From: Paroedura picta
Lineage: Eukaryota; Chordata; Lepidosauria; Squamata; Gekkonidae
Direction: 5' to 3'
NCBI RefSeq assembly: GCF_049243985.1
Contig: NC_135371.1
Span: 4,427,501 to 4,491,500, forward strand
DNA: 64,000 bases
The notes under the pieces were generated by a model. The model did not search any database. It saw only the letters and a list, made by a program, of their open reading frames with translations, and was not told the origin of the DNA. This document shows, in pieces, positions 1 through 12,600 of the stretch (positions within the stretch are counted from its first letter, which is position 1; the number at the start of each line of letters is the position of its first letter). Made by a program: the position numbers and the translations under genes.

Positions 1-298
1 GAGAAACTCAGTTTCTCAACAATGCCCTTGATCATCTAAACTGGACTCCACCAGCTAATGGCTGCTCCTAAAACAAAATCAGGAGAGGTATAAAACCAAG
101 AAAAAAAACATGAAACTTAGGAAAAACAGCCCCCCACAGAGAATGCATTTCTGCCATAAATCTAGGCAAACACCAATTAGTTGGGTAAACTAACCCAAAA
201 AGATAATCTTGACACACACCAGAAGAATAATTTCAAGAATAATTCCTCCCCATACAAAAACTCTGGATCCTACTTCCTGGGAAATGACACTTGGGCAT

Positions 299-392
299 GA
301 AATTGGGGTCACCATGGGTTGTGAGTCCTGCATGGCGCAGGAGGTTGGACTAGATGACCCTGGAGTTCCCTTCCAATTTTATGATTCTATGA
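299..392 (+). repeat. CR1 LINE 3' end (fragment)
   Basis: The stretch runs through ggttggactagatgaccctg to a tail ending tatgattctatga, the usual end of amniote CR1 LINEs. It lies just past the SCAN exon of gene 1, in what would be that gene's next intron on the minus strand. Bases 1-298 show nothing I can name. Confidence 0.7.
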
Positions 393-515
393 CTCAGCAG
401 ACCTTTCCATCACACCCAAGTGCTCCTCTGCTTCCCCACTACGGACAGAGACCTCAGTCACTGCTGCACTCCAGGCCTTTTCACGCTCAGGACCCACAGA
501 GCAGAAGGGCCTCAC

Positions 516-1235
516 CTGCTTCTGCCTGGAGAGGAGCTCCTCAGCCAGGGTCACCGCCTGGGAGCAGCTCTGGGGGCCGCTCTCCCTCACACAGCTCTGG
601 ATCTCCAGGGGCAGGACGTTCAGCAGTTGCTCCAGGACCAGGAGCTCCAGGATCTGCTCCTTGCTGTGGTTCTCCACCCTCAGCCACCCGTGGCACATTT
701 CCTGCAGTCGGCTATAAGCCCCCCGAGGCCCCTCGGCTTCCTGGTAGCAGAAACGCCTGAACTGTTGACGCTGCTTCTCCTGGCGCAGGGCGTCCACTCG
801 CAAGATGGCTGCCTTCACTTTCCCATAATCCTCTCTGTCCCTGGCATCAAGACTGTTAAAGGCCCACTTGGCTTCTCCACTGAGAGCTGGCAGGAGCTGG
901 ATCATCCACTCTTCTCTGGGCCACCAACAGGCCTCGGCCACTTGCTCAAAGGAGGCCAGGAAGGCCTTGGCGTCCTCCCAGGGCGAAGGTTTCGTTGCCA
1001 AGGGTCGGATTCCCCATCCACAGTGAGAGGACTTCAGTGTCCTGAGGAACTCCTGCCATTGGGTTTCCCACAGCTCGGAAGGAAGGAGTCCCTCCTCTGT
1101 GGGCTGAGCCATCGGATCTCTTAGTCCCCTCTGTAGGATGTCCCCGATACTCCCGGTCTGGAGGACCTGAGGGGTCATTCTGCTCCCCTCTGATGCTTCT
1201 CCTAATTCAGGATCTGAGGGAGTCTCTTTCTCCAT
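516..1235 (-). CDS. SCAN zinc-finger gene 1, first coding exon (partial gene)
   Basis: This exon encodes 240 residues (start at 1235, GTGAGG donor just below 516). It has the layout of its paralogues: a variable N-terminus, a capsid-like stretch ([35 protein letters not shown]), then the SCAN domain over about the last 85 residues ([30 protein letters not shown]). SCAN is a dimerisation domain of nuclear C2H2 proteins. The acceptor is probably the gcag at 1271-1274, by match to gene 2. The start MEKETP has G at -3 and G at +4. Finger exons must lie left of base 1, so the gene is cut by the window edge and its DNA target is unknown. Reading through the donor stays open to 387, unlike most paralogues, which stop after 14-15 codons. 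It is more diverged than genes 3-8 (for example [11 protein letters not shown]). Confidence 0.8.
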
Positions 1236-1270
1236 TTCTTGCTCTGAATGATCGTCCAGTACTGGTGCCG

Positions 1271-2298
1271 CTGCAGGACTAGAATATACTATCCTCTTCC
1301 TGGAGAGAAGTACATGGGAAAGAGAGAGAAGAGATACATTTTACCCCACAAATTCTGGTTTATGGCCCCCATGGGACTTTCCTGACCAGATAAACTGGCT
1401 GTATTTAAAATGGTGTTGGGATGATTTGACAGGTTTCCAATGCCTACAGAACGATTCTGATTACAAGTCTTATGATCTATCTCCTGTCACAGAAAGATCC
1501 TTAAAAAAAAATTCCTTCTTAGGGCTCTGCTCCAATTGATTGACGGGCCTGGCAAACAGGGGTCATGGCTTGGAGGCAGAGGGCCTGTTTTGGGCACGGA
1601 AGGTCCATGTTTCAACCCCCGGCATCTCCAGTGAAAGGGGAGAGGAAGGAGGTGCCGTGGGACCCTGGATACCTTAGTCAAGAGTACACAAGGCTGGCTT
1701 GGACAGGCTCCACAGAAGGCACCTTGGTATGTATAACGTATTGGGCCTGGCTGCCCTACAGGATTTGGGGTTTCCTGGTGATAAGGACCTACCGTGCACA
1801 TGCTGGATAATAAACTTTCAATGTGCCTTTGCGGCCGGGTTTCCCTGCGTGGAACAGGACACTCTCCTTCCAAAGTGCCCTGGGAGTGATCCCAATTTGG
1901 GAGTCCTTGGAATTTGGGGCGGGGAGGGACGAGGGACGTCAGCACTGAATAATGCTAGGGAATCCACCCTCCCAAGCAGCCCCTTTCTCCAGGGGAACTG
2001 AGCTCTTTAACAGGGCGATGTGCTGCAATTCCAGGGGATCCCCAGGCCCCACCTGGAGGTTGGCACCCTAGAGCGGGAAATTTTTTCCCTGGTGGGAGAG
2101 AACCCCAATCCACTCCCCCCCCCCAAACACACACACACACAAGGCGCTCCTTCCTGCGGATCCAGCCCCAGTCCCTTGGGGAGCAGAGAAGGGGCCGGCC
2201 TGGCCTCCTCCTTCCCGGGCCTGCTCTGCAGGGGGGGACCCTCCAAGGACCACCCAGCCCTGCAGGGCTCCCCTCCCTCCCTCCCTGCCTGGCTTTAC
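1271..2298 (-). other. Intron 1 of gene 1, with old repeats
   Basis: This is the intron between noncoding exon 1 and the SCAN exon. Around 1560-1830 there is a worn tRNA-SINE-like stretch (ggcatctccag, then a region like the SINE at 21260). Around 2000-2110 there is an antisense copy of a short interspersed repeat (ccccacctggaggttggcaccct type). A (CA)n run lies at about 2131-2142. No exon is visible. Confidence 0.45.
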
Positions 2299-2425
2299 CC
2301 TTCCAGCCGCCCCACGCCCGGTCCGGATCCAGCCTCGGCCCTCCGGAAGACAAAGCGAGGCCCTCCCGAATGGAAGCGGCGCAGGCCCTCTAGGAGGCGC
2401 GCTTCCCTCGCCTTAACCCTCTCCC
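2299..2425 (-). promoter_or_regulatory. Gene 1 noncoding exon 1 and promoter core
   Basis: On the minus strand this GC- and CpG-rich block contains AGGGTTAA (2413-2420), a short GC spacer and TCCTAGA (2389-2395). This is the same pair of motifs found in front of all nine genes. The exon ends at a GTAAAG donor (2298 downward) in the same context as gene 2 (gaag-g|gtaaag). The transcription start is not fixed by the sequence. Confidence 0.6.
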
Positions 2426-2799
2426 GCCTTGACGGGCGCAATAAAAGGTGAGGCTTCCGGGGGCACCTGTATGACCGTGTATGCACTGGAGGTTTCATGC
2501 CAGGCTGCAGGCTGGAGTTTTAGTCGTGGCAGGTTGCCCCACCTCTTCCTGCACCCACACGGGGGAGCATTTGACCCCTGTGCACTCATCCGCCCTCAAT
2601 TTGTGCTCCTGCACGGGAGCTAGGACAGTAAAGTTCCCAGTGCATAAACGGTCTAAGAGCCGCCAAGCGTCAACCAGGTGTGGGCTTTTGCGCGCACGCG
2701 CACTGCCTCGGACGGCACAGAGAGGAAATTAGCAGGAAATTGCATCCTGAAGGTATCCAGTGCAAAGAAACTGCACCCTTGATTTCCCAATGTTATAGA

Positions 2800-2890
2800 T
2801 TCAAATGAGTAGCCGTGTTGGTCTGAAGAAGCACAATAAAATCAGAGTCCAGGGGCACCTTTAAGACCAACAAAGATTTATTCAAGGGCA
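2800..2890 (+). repeat. Interspersed repeat, accaacaaagatttattc family (half copy)
   Basis: It contains gccgtgttggtctgaagaag, then aaaatcagagtcc and accaacaaagatttattca. The same family recurs at 3672-3925 and 15604-15815. Its class is not clear to me. Confidence 0.6.
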
Positions 2891-2907
2891 GACCCAATGT
2901 TATAGAT

Positions 2908-3043
2908 CAGGGGCAGTCAAACTGCGGCCCTCCAGATGTGCATGGACTACAATTCCCAGGAGCCCCTGCCAGCTAACGCTGGCAGGGGCTCCTGGGAATT
3001 GTAGTCCATGCACATCTGGAGGGCCGCAGTTTGACTGCCCCTG
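2908..3043. mobile_element. Palindromic hAT-type MITE, copy 1
   Basis: This 136-bp near-perfect palindrome has ends CAGGGGCAGTC and GACTGCCCCTG. It is flanked by the 8-bp target duplication ttatagat (2900-2907 and 3044-3051). CAGGG-type ends and 8-bp duplications are the mark of hAT elements. It has no coding capacity. Confidence 0.85.
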
Positions 3044-3051
3044 TTATAGAT

Positions 3052-4440
3052 AAGCCAAAAACGAAATCAAAAGGCCACAATAATGGGTCTTTCATCCACT
3101 CTCATCCATAGACTTTATTTTCTGTGTGTGTGGGTGTGTATAATCTGCACTAATTGGTAATTTAATCTGCACTAAATTGGTAACACCTGTGTAATTAAGC
3201 TTTTGTTTAAATATTGTCTGGAGAGAACAGTAGCTGGGCAGGTAGGAGTAAAATTGCCTCAAGAAAAAACAGAGCTTACAGCCAGGAAATACGCCTCATT
3301 TGATTTATAACTGTTAAATGGGACATAGGCCTGTTGCCAAATGGACCTAGCTTGGTTCGTTTTGCTTTATACCCATTATGATATCTTGTTAATTATTATG
3401 AAAATATTTTATTTGTAGATTTTGGAGTGGCAATCATTGAGGAAGAATCAGAAAACGGGAGGGACGTGCCTGGGAGCCCGTTCTGATTGCCAAGAAGTTG
3501 AATGATTATTATGCCTAATAATATACGTAATACAAGTGGATGAGAGACGAATTATTTTTGCCTTTTGATTTTGTTTCTGGCTTATCCTGAAGCTATCCGG
3601 CCAATATGAAGCATAATGAAGAGTTTTAGCACTATCAGATAATGCCTTGCTGGAATAACATTATCTCAACCAAATCAGAGTCCAGTCAGGCACCTTTAAG
3701 ACCAACAAAGATTTATTCCAGGCGTGAGCTTTTGAGTGCAAGCACTCTTCTCCAAACTAAGAACTACCATCATGACAGTGGGAATATAAAGGAAAAGTTA
3801 ATTCTGTTAAATTAGTAAACTGTGTCACAACATCCAAATACAGCCCTATGATAAATCTTTGTCAATCTTAAAGGTGCCACTGGACTCTGATTTTATTGTG
3901 CTGCTTCAGATCAACATGGCTGCCAACTATTATCTCAACCGTAAGGCCAGTAATATACTCTTAGATAGTAACAGTATCGATGCAAATTTATTACGTGCTG
4001 AATATGAACGGATGGTTTCGGTATATGAAATCGTAGTACTGTGCATTACAGCAGTCTAGCCGGGGAAATGTTACTTGCAATGGTGAAACTGCCAGATGTA
4101 TTTAATATTGCACTGGCAATGGTGTTAACTGAGAGCTAAAAAAGGTTTATGAAAGCTGCACAGAGATAGCACTGAAACTAGCACCAATTAGCCAGAAAGA
4201 GCCTAAAGCACCACAGGACACAGTCTCTCTCCACCTTGGCTACTCAGCACAGCATGATACTCTGGCCTATGCTAAAGTATTGGGGGAAATTCGCCAGAGA
4301 TCCTCTCCACCATGCCTCAACCAATCCCAGACACCAGGGTACCATGGCGCTGAAAAAAATCACTGCAGCACTGAGGATTGCCACCTTTTATTGGAAGTGC
4401 CTCTCAGTGAGTCTTAGTCGCATCATAGAATAGAACTAGG
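3052..4440. other. Intergenic, AT-rich, with an inverted repeat pair
   Basis: Between 3672 and 3755 there is a sense copy of the accaacaaagatttattc family, and between 3850 and 3925 an antisense copy (gataaatctttg ... tgattttattgtgc). The two arms could fold back on each other. Elsewhere there is no ORF with a recognisable product. Confidence 0.5.
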
Positions 4441-4446
4441 GGCAAA

Positions 4447-4474
4447 GCCCGTTGTCTCCAAGAATACAACGGGC
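4447..4474. repeat. Short hairpin inside a repeat-like segment
   Basis: gcccgttgt (4447-4455) and acaacgggc (4466-4474) are exact reverse complements around a 10-base loop. The following 4480-4720 is GT-rich low-complexity sequence. Confidence 0.45.
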
Positions 4475-4934
4475 GCTAGAGCTTGGCAGTGGGAAGAGGA
4501 AGGGGAGGAGTTGTCCAGTCTGTAAGGGCATGGGGTTGAATGTGTGTGTTGTGTGGGAGGTTGTGGTGGCATGGTGGCAAATGAGGCCATGGGTGTGGAG
4601 ATATGGGTGTCAAGGACCTGTGGTGTGGAATGTTCGTTGATTGTGGGAGAGGACTGACCTTTGGGAATTGTGGCATAGTGGTTACAGGTGAGCTTTCCAG
4701 AGCCATGTCCTCAGATATGTGAAGGGAAAATCAGACTGGAGACTCTTCTTAGGGGAAGATTACATGGCAACCAATTCCCCCCAGTTCTGTGTCATTTCCC
4801 TTCTTGTGTGAATTAGGCCACATTCACCGAAATGCCCCTCTGCCCTAATACACAGGGTAGTCACAGTACACAGCCCTGTTCCTTCTGTCTCCCATATTTT
4901 CACTGTTGGTAAAATGTTATGTGCCCACATGCTT

Positions 4935-5200
4935 CTTTCCTGGTTGCTCCTTAGAAGAACGGATTTTTGTACCCTATTGCTTACTACCCAAAGGAGTCTC
5001 AAAGCGGTTTACAAACACCTTTTCCATTCGTTTCTCCACAATAGTTAACCTGTGAGGTATGTGGGGTTGTGAGAGATATGAGAGAACTGGGAATGGGCCG
5101 CAGTGACCCAGCAGGCCTCAGGTGTCTCAAAGCATTTTCCAATCGTCTTCCCCTTCTCTCCCCATAACAGACTCCCCATGAAGGAATGGGGTAGCGAGCC
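4935..5200 (-). repeat. tRNA-derived SINE, antisense, 3' part
   Basis: It reads acccaaaggagtctcaaagc then tgtgaggtatgtggggttg. This is the reverse of the SINE tail seen intact at 61290-61565 (gctttgagcctcctgcaggtag). Confidence 0.55.
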
Positions 5201-6533
5201 TCACAGGGAAGCTGGCAACCCTAAGAGGAAGACTGTCTGTGCACAGCAGTCTTGACCTTAGTAAGGTTTTTTATACTGTTTTTTTATTTGCCAGGGCAAG
5301 GTTATTTGCCAGTTACTATGTGTCTCCAGACATTTACTTGTTCTCTATTTACAGTTTCAGGCTGTAAATATTTATTTAGATCTTCCTGCACTTTCCAGAC
5401 GCACAGGACTGGTCTGCCTGTCTGCACCCCAGAATACAAACAGTTGCTGGTAAGGGCTGGCCATAACCCATAGGCCAGGAGGGACACTCCTGCACCACTC
5501 CCTACCAACTGCAGGCAAAAATGGCTCATTTGAAGGCTGGACTCTGAGGCATTGTTCGATTTTGAAGTCCCACCTCCAAACCTCCAGGAATATTTCCAAC
5601 CCAGGGGTAGCCAACCTACAGGTGTGGCCTGGAGAGCTCCTGGGATTACAGCTCACTTGCAGAGTATAAAGATCAACTCCCAGGGCAAAAAGGGCTACTT
5701 TGGACAGGGTTGTGGTAGAGAAGAAACATGTAAAGCTTCCCAGACAGGTTGTTGTTGAATTGAAAGACTTGAGGCCTACTGCACAGGGTTGTTGTGCAGA
5801 TGAAACAGGAGACAAAAGAGCCAGCTTCCTCTGCAGAATAACGCTGTGCAGCGGCCTCAAATCTGCAGAGAGTTGCAAAGAAGAAAGACACATGGCTTGG
5901 CTGTGTCTAACCCCCGGCCAGAGCAGTATTTTAAGTGAGAAGGGGCTTTTCTGTGTCTTCCCTGTCAGCCAACTGTTTGGCAGAAGGGGACAATCTCCGT
6001 CCCCCCCCCTCAAAAGGAAGTCCCTGAGGCTCCCCTGCGTTGCTCTTGGAAAGGCCTCCCTCCCCTCAGTCAGGGCCTGTCAGGGGCTCCTTCGCAGCAG
6101 GCCTGGAGGGGGGGAGGGGGAGGGGAGCCCTCTGCAGCCTCCGGCCAGCTCTGTCAGGGCTCTGAGGCAAAGTGACAGTTAGACGTGACAGTTGGGACAG
6201 CCTTGGGGCGAAAAGGGCTGGCACAGCCTCTGTTCTCACCCGCCTTGGCAGCCCTGCTGACCTCCTCTCCCTGCGGTGGTCAGGAGCAGACTGGCAGCCA
6301 GACTGGGCTGGGTGAATGGAATTTTGGTCTGTCCTGGTGAGGGGCCAATAGGAAGGCACTTTGCGCGCCTCCCCATTGGCTGCTTGGCCCTGGATGGACA
6401 CTCGGAGGACACAATCAGGAGCCGCTTTGCGGCTCCTGATTGGGCCCTCTGAGTTTTTATCCTGGACAGGGCCCGCCCTAATGCCTCCCCAGGTGGCCTT
6501 ACTCTTCTATTTAATAGGAGCTGTTAAAGATGA
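5201..6533. other. Intergenic, old interspersed repeats, no gene seen
   Basis: A worn repeat at about 5545-5690 (cctccaggaatatttccaac, gatcaactcccaggg) has kin near 2000 and 16930. A GC-rich stretch at 6010-6480 includes exact 14-bp inverted arms at 6412-6425 and 6429-6442 (caatcaggagccgc and its complement). The open frames here, up to 213 codons, look like chance. Confidence 0.45.
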
Positions 6534-7510
6534 TGGAATCATAGAGTTGGAAGGGGCCAGACAGGCCATCTAGTTTAACCACATACTCAGTGCAGCAGGG
6601 GTAGTCGAACTGTGGCCCTCCAGATGTCCATGGACTACAATTCCCATGAGCTCCTGCCAGCGTTTGCTGGCAGGGGATCATGGGAATTGTAGTCCATGAA
6701 CATCTGGAGGACCACAGGTTGACTACCCCTGCAGTGCAGGATGAGTCTCAAGCATCTATGGTAAATATCTGTCCAGCTGCGGCTTGAAGACAGCCAGTGA
6801 GGGGGAGCTCATCTCCTTCTTAGGCTGCCAATTTCACTGTGGAACTACTCTGTGAATTTTGTTCCTGATATCTAGCCAATACCATTCTACGTGTAGTTTG
6901 GCTGTGGGTCCTCCCCTCTGCTGCGAACAGGAATTGCTCCCTACCCTCCTCCAAGTGACAACCTTTCAAATAGTTGAAAGCAGCCTTTCTAACTTTTTTT
7001 TAACTACTGAGAAACTCTTGAAAGATTTTTCAGGCTTCGAGAAACCCCAGGAGTGGCACGAGTGTGCAGAATATGGCTGGGAAGCATAGCAGTGTACACG
7101 CCCACCTGGGACCCCTCTCCTTCCCACCCACCCCCCAGGCCCATAGTTGGCCATTGGGGCAGGGAGTCAACATGAATGTATATGGTCATATCACCCAAAA
7201 CACATTTTTAAAATATATAAAAAATGCATTAACTCCCACCCATCTGGGAATGCCTTCCAGGGCCATCAAGGAACTCTGGCAGACCAATCATGTCCCTTCT
7301 CAACCTCTCCTTCTCCAGGCAGAACATTCCCAAGACCTTCAGCCTGGTCCCCAGGTCCTGGGTTATCCTTGTCGCTCTCCTCTGCACTCTCTCAATTTGG
7401 TCACGTTCCCTGAACGTGAAGCCTCCAGAAGGGCACATGGTACTCCAGGTGCGGTCTGACCAATGTGTCATACAGCAGGACCACAACGCAATGTAGAAGC
7501 ACAATGCTTA
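6534..7510 (-). repeat. CR1 LINE fragment, antisense, with two nested insertions
   Basis: It starts gaatcatagagttggaaggg, the reverse of a CR1 tail, and continues to about 7500 (cctctgcactctctcaattt, gtactccaggtgcggtctga). It is interrupted by a hAT-type MITE (6596-6731) and, at about 6983-7288, by an unnamed repeat also present at 15985-16412. Confidence 0.7.
6596..6731. mobile_element. Palindromic hAT-type MITE, copy 2
   Basis: The ends are CAGGGGTAGTC and GACTACCCCTG, with the 8-bp target duplication cagtgcag at 6588-6595 and 6732-6739. It sits inside the CR1 fragment, so it is younger than that fragment. Confidence 0.88.
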
Positions 7511-7853
7511 TTCAGGGAAGAGACAGAGGTTAGCTTTGTGATGACATCGAGGGCGATGCCACATTTCTTTATATACTACCCAGCTTTTATCTGAAAGGAA
7601 AACGACAAGCAGTGAAGAGTCTTAAGATAAGGTCTTGAGGCAACAGTAACGGGAAAGCATAGAAATATAAAATAACGAATGGTGAACAGTCTTATATTTT
7701 TTTGTCGGCTCCTAAGGCCAAAGAAACTTTGTCAAGGCCTGTTCTCCACCCTCCTCCTTTCCCAGACCAGATCTTCCCTCCCAGCCACTTAATCAAATGA
7801 AGCCCCCGAAATGTGCCTAAAATGTAGGTTGAATAGGAGCCCACATTCAGATT

Positions 7854-7928
7854 GGGCTAGCGCCATGTACCCACCAATGGGCTAGCGCCATGTACCCACC
7901 AATGGGCTAGCGCCATGTACCCACCAAT
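7854..7928. repeat. Three exact 25-bp tandem repeats
   Basis: The unit begins gggctagcgccatg and ends cccaccaat, repeated three times (7854, 7879, 7904) without a change. Each unit holds the self-complementary hexamer gctagc. Confidence 0.9.
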
Positions 7929-7956
7929 TTGGGGGAGGGAGTTGGTTACCTTTGAG

Positions 7957-8059
7957 CAGGAGTAGTCAACCTGTGGTCCTCCAGACCACATTTGCTGGCA
8001 GGGGCTCATGGGAATTGTAGTCCATGGACATCTGGAGGACCAAAGGTTGACTACCCCTG
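7957..8059. mobile_element. Palindromic hAT-type MITE, copy 3, shortened
   Basis: The element is 103 bp with an internal deletion in the left arm. Its target duplication cctttgag (7949-7956 and 8060-8067) is intact. Confidence 0.85.
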
Positions 8060-8605
8060 CCTTTGAGGGTACTTGGGACCACAGGAAGACACACCCATTG
8101 CTCACTAACAATGCAACTTTTATTTTCTCTTCTTTGATTCTGCTCAATAAACGTGAACTGTGGGTCCATTGGTGCTCATCCCCTCAGACTGTGGGAAGAT
8201 GGCGCCTGTCAGCTCCCCTCTCTCCCCTCTCCCTTCCTGCCTCACCCTCTTCTTTCCCTTCTTTTCCTGGCCTCCCTACGCTCACCGGTTCCCACTCCTG
8301 GGGAGGCCAAGTGAGTCTGAAGGCCACTGCAGTGCTGAGTGTGACCGGGGAAGCTGCCTCTGCCTCCTCAGAAAAACAAAAATCAGAAGTATGGCTTTGG
8401 TCCTCCCACACAATGTGATATATGATTGTATTTTATTGATTGATGTTACACGTCTTGAGTCTTACAGGAAGGCCAGGCTACAAGAATAATTAAATTTTTA
8501 TTTATTTGACGTCAACCAAAAACAATGTTAGAGACACAACCAATCCAAGGCCTACTGTGTAACAGCAAAGCTGAGAGATTCCCACATTTAACAATCCAAT
8601 AAACA

Positions 8606-8611
8606 TTTATT
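8606..8611 (-). terminator. Candidate poly(A) signal of gene 2
   Basis: There is an AATAAA on the minus strand about 1 kb after the stop of gene 2. It is placed only by position. Other TTTATT runs at 8490-8510 are alternatives. Confidence 0.3.
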
Positions 8612-9099
8612 GCAGGATGGGCATCACCTCAGAAACACGATATTTAGCCTTCACGGAAATCCTGTGAAGGACATTGGTGACTGGCCAGGTGTGGGATTGG
8701 AACACAGACCCACCCACCTCTGGCGCTTGACCTTAAAACATGGCGATCAGATAAGACGGAAGAAGCCTGGACGAAGCCACACATATATGGATCATTTTTA
8801 CAAACACAGAACAACCCAATGGACTTTAAACATTACCTCACCACCAGTCTGAAAATAAGCCACAAAACACAGAAATGAGGCATTGAACTTCTCCTTCCTG
8901 ACAATGTGAGAATCAAAGGACATTCACATTGCAAAACATTACCATACAAACGCCAAGGAAACCCACCCACAATTCTAGGATACAAGGGGACCTGTGAACA
9001 TACTGAGATTTCCTTTGAGTCTGAATTAATCCTGCTAGTGAGATTCTAAAAATCTTGGAGCTGCATGAGCCCCAAAGGAGCCTCCACCGACCCGATCGA

Positions 9100-9605
9100 G
9101 GCCGGTTCAAGCCGAAAGTTTTAATCCTGTGTGGATTCTCTGATGAACAGAAGGGTCTGATCTCTGCCTCGGTTTTTTCCACACACTGAACATTTATCAG
9201 GTTTCTCTCATGTGGGATCCTCAGTGCTTAAAGAGGGCAGAGCTGCTCTGGAACCTCTTTAGGCCTTCAGAACACATAGTCGTGGTCTTCCCTTTGAGAT
9301 CTGCTCGATTCTTCAAATCTCAGCTAAAGCGCTTTCCACAATCCCAGGGCTTATACTCTTTTCCTCCCATATGATTCTTGATTCTTCCTTTCTTTGGTTA
9401 TAGGAAGATTTCTGTGTAAATATAATCTCTTTCCATTATTTTATGGTTTTACCTCTGTGTGGACGCTATTATTGCTGTTGAAGTAGGTAATATGAGACAA
9501 GCTCATGTCACAAGTTTAGCAACTATGCCATTTTCTCATGTGGAGTCTTTGAAGATGGCTCATGTGATGCCCTTGAAGATGGCCAAACTGGAGGGATCTC
9601 TGTGC
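9100..9605 (-). pseudogene. Decayed zinc fingers in the 3' UTR of gene 2
   Basis: After the stop of gene 2 the finger rhythm continues in broken form. Examples on the minus strand are a CSVCG-like codon run near 9180 and TGEKP-like linkers near 9210 and 9130. They indicate that the array was once longer. Confidence 0.55.
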
Positions 9606-12600
9606 TCATTCAAAAGGTTTCTCACCTGTGTGGATCCTTTGATGCTTTACGAGTTGACAACTCTGAATGAATTCCTTTCCACACTCAGAGCACTGAAAAG
9701 TTTCCCCCGCTGTGTGGGTGCTTAGATGCCGTTGAAGATGGTAGCTCTGACTGAATTTCTTTCCACACCCTGAACATTCAAAAGGTTTCTCTCCCGTGTG
9801 GATTTTTTGATGCCGCTGAAGGTTGAAACTCCTGCTGAATTTCTTTCCGCAGTCTGAGCACTCAAAAGATTTCTCCTCTGTGTGGATTCTTTGGTGCCAT
9901 TGAAGATTGGCACTCCAGTTGAAACCTTTTCCACACTTTGAACATGCAAAAGGTTTCTCCTCCCTGTGGGTTCTTTGATGCTCATGAAGGCTTGCACTCC
10001 AGTAAGAACTGTTTCCACACTCTGAGCATTGAAAAGGTTTCCCCACTGCATGGGTTCTTAGATGCCGTTGAAGATGGTAACTCTGATTGAATTTCTTTCC
10101 ACACTCTGAGCACTCAAAAGGTTTCTCCCCTGTATGGATTCTTTGATGTTGTTGATAATTGAAACTCTTATTGAATTTCTTTCCACACTCCAGGCATTCA
10201 AAAGGTTTCTCCCCTGTGTGGGTTCTTAGATGTTGTTGAAAATTATAGCTCTGATTGAATTTCTTTCCACACTGCGGGCATTCAAAAGGTTTCTCCCCTG
10301 TGTGGGTTCTTAGATGCCGCTGAAGATGAAAACTCCTAATGAATTTCTTTCCACACTCTGAGCATTCATATGGTTTCTCCCCTGTGTGGGTTCTTAAATG
10401 TGCAAGGAGCTGAGATTTGTATCTGAAGCACCTTCCACACTGAAAGCATTTAGAGGCTTTCATACTGCTATGCTTTGGAAAATGTCCATTACCCTTATTT
10501 CCATCAGAGAGACTTTTCCTACTCTCTGAGCAGCTAAATTGCTTCTGTTCCGTATGAATCCTTTGGTGTATAATAAAGTTTGCTTTATGTGAGAAGCTCT
10601 TGCCACAAGGTGAGCAGCTATAGGGTTTCCCTGCTGTGTGGATTCGTTGATGTCTAAGAAGCTCTGATGTGCAAGGGAAGCTCTTTCCACACTCTGGACT
10701 TTTAGGGGTCTCCATTCCACTGTTCTTTTGCAAATCGGTATTGTATTGGGCTTGATCTGAGAAGTCCATTCCACATTCCAAGTATTTGTATGTTTCCTTC
10801 CCCATGTGAATTATTTGGCAAAGATAGGGCTTATCCCCTTTCTCCACCAGATGACTTTCTTCTTGTCCCGTTGCACTGTCTAGATTTTTGAAGTTTCCTG
10901 TCATCTCTTGGTTGTTTACTTCAATGGATGATAGCCCATGCAGTTCCTCACTCTGCTGTTCATCCCCTGTGGGAATGAACAAAGAGACCCCATTAGTACT
11001 CACGCAAGGAGGTCGGGTCCATCAAAGTCAGAATTGGTCCATCAAGGTCAGAATTGTCTGCTCAGACTGGAAGCAGTATTCCAGGGTCTCAGGAGGAATT
11101 TTAAATGAGAGCCAGCATGGTGTCATGGTCAAGAGCAGTAGCTCCTAATCTGGCAAGCCAGGTTTGATTCCCCGCTCCTCCACACGCTGCCAGCTGGGTG
11201 TCATAGTCACAGCCCTGATAATGCTGTTCTGACCAAGCAGTCCTGTCAGAGCTCTCTCAGCCTCACCTACCTCACAGGGTGTCTGTTGTGGGGAGAGGAA
11301 GGGAAGGTGACTGTTCATTAAGGCCAAAATGACTATTATTAATATTGTTCTTAGAGCCTCTTGTGGCGCAGGGTGGTAAGGCAGCAGAAATGCTGTCTGA
11401 AGCTGTCTGCCCATGAGGCTGGGAGTTCAATCCCAGCAGCCGGCTCAAGGTTGACTCAGCCTTCCATCCTTCCGAGGTCGGTAAAATGAGTACCCAGCTT
11501 GCTGCTGGGGAGTAAACGGTAATGACTGGGGAAAGCACTGGCAAACCACCCTGCATTGAGTCTGCCATGAAAACGCTGGAGGGCGTCACCCCAAGGGTCA
11601 GGCATGACCCGGTGCTTGCACAGGGGAGACCTTTACCTTTAATATTGTTCTTATCCTGTGAGTTAATAATTAATATTATTCATAAATATTTACCACCTTC
11701 GATGTTCATGTATTATTAATAACTATATAAACAAATCAATAAAAAACAGAATAGAATAACATGAACAGAATAAAAGAATAAATAAAAAGAATCCTTGCTT
11801 TCTCTTGTGGTGGCTAAAATTTATCTTCCAAACCTGCTCCTTCTTTGGAAATGGCTCCCGTACTGCTCTCGGGCTGTGTGGTTGAAGTGCTGGCCAGCCT
11901 GACTGCTGAATGAACCAAACCTGCCTTGCTTTTCTCTCTCTCTTTCTTATCAGAATGCTGGGGACTATCTCCCAGGACAAGGAAGGAACAAGAAGGCAAA
12001 CCGATCAAATAAGACCATAATAGCTCCGTGATTTGTGAGGATGAAAAGGTCTTCCAGCCACCTTCGCCATAGAGGAAAAAGAAGAACGGACAATATCTGC
12101 ATCCAGATCAGAGAGGATTAGACCTGGAACAATCCCCCCCACACACTGATTTTCTGTGCTTGAGGGTTCAGTACAAAACCCTGTCAGAAATACAAGGGAG
12201 CTTAGTGATAGGTGGGACATAAGCCATGAGTTGTTCTTCAACCTATGTAAAACAGTGTGTGTGTGTGTGTGGGGGGGAAGCCTTGTCAAACAAACCAAAC
12301 AGCCTACAGAGGACCAGCCTGGTTTCTGGAAGGGGAGGCGGGAAAGGAACTTCAACAGTCACAAGGCATCTAGGTGACCCCAGTAGGAAAGAGTTGCTGG
12401 GACTTGGGGTACATCCAGCCGACCTCTTCTATAGTCACCAGCTCCTCTCCTGAGTTTATCAAGTTCTTTGGGGGAATCAAAGGACAGGGAGGGAAGCAGC
12501 CCTTGACAGGAGAGAAGGAGCCACTGCTGAGCTCACCCCAGAAACAGCTCCCCCAGACTCCCAGAGCTTAGGACCCAGAAGTCCTCCTTCCTTCCTTACC

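Noticed and set aside
5372-6013. 213-codon open frame on the minus strand
   Set aside because: It overlaps worn interspersed repeats, has no recognisable domain, and its composition looks non-coding.
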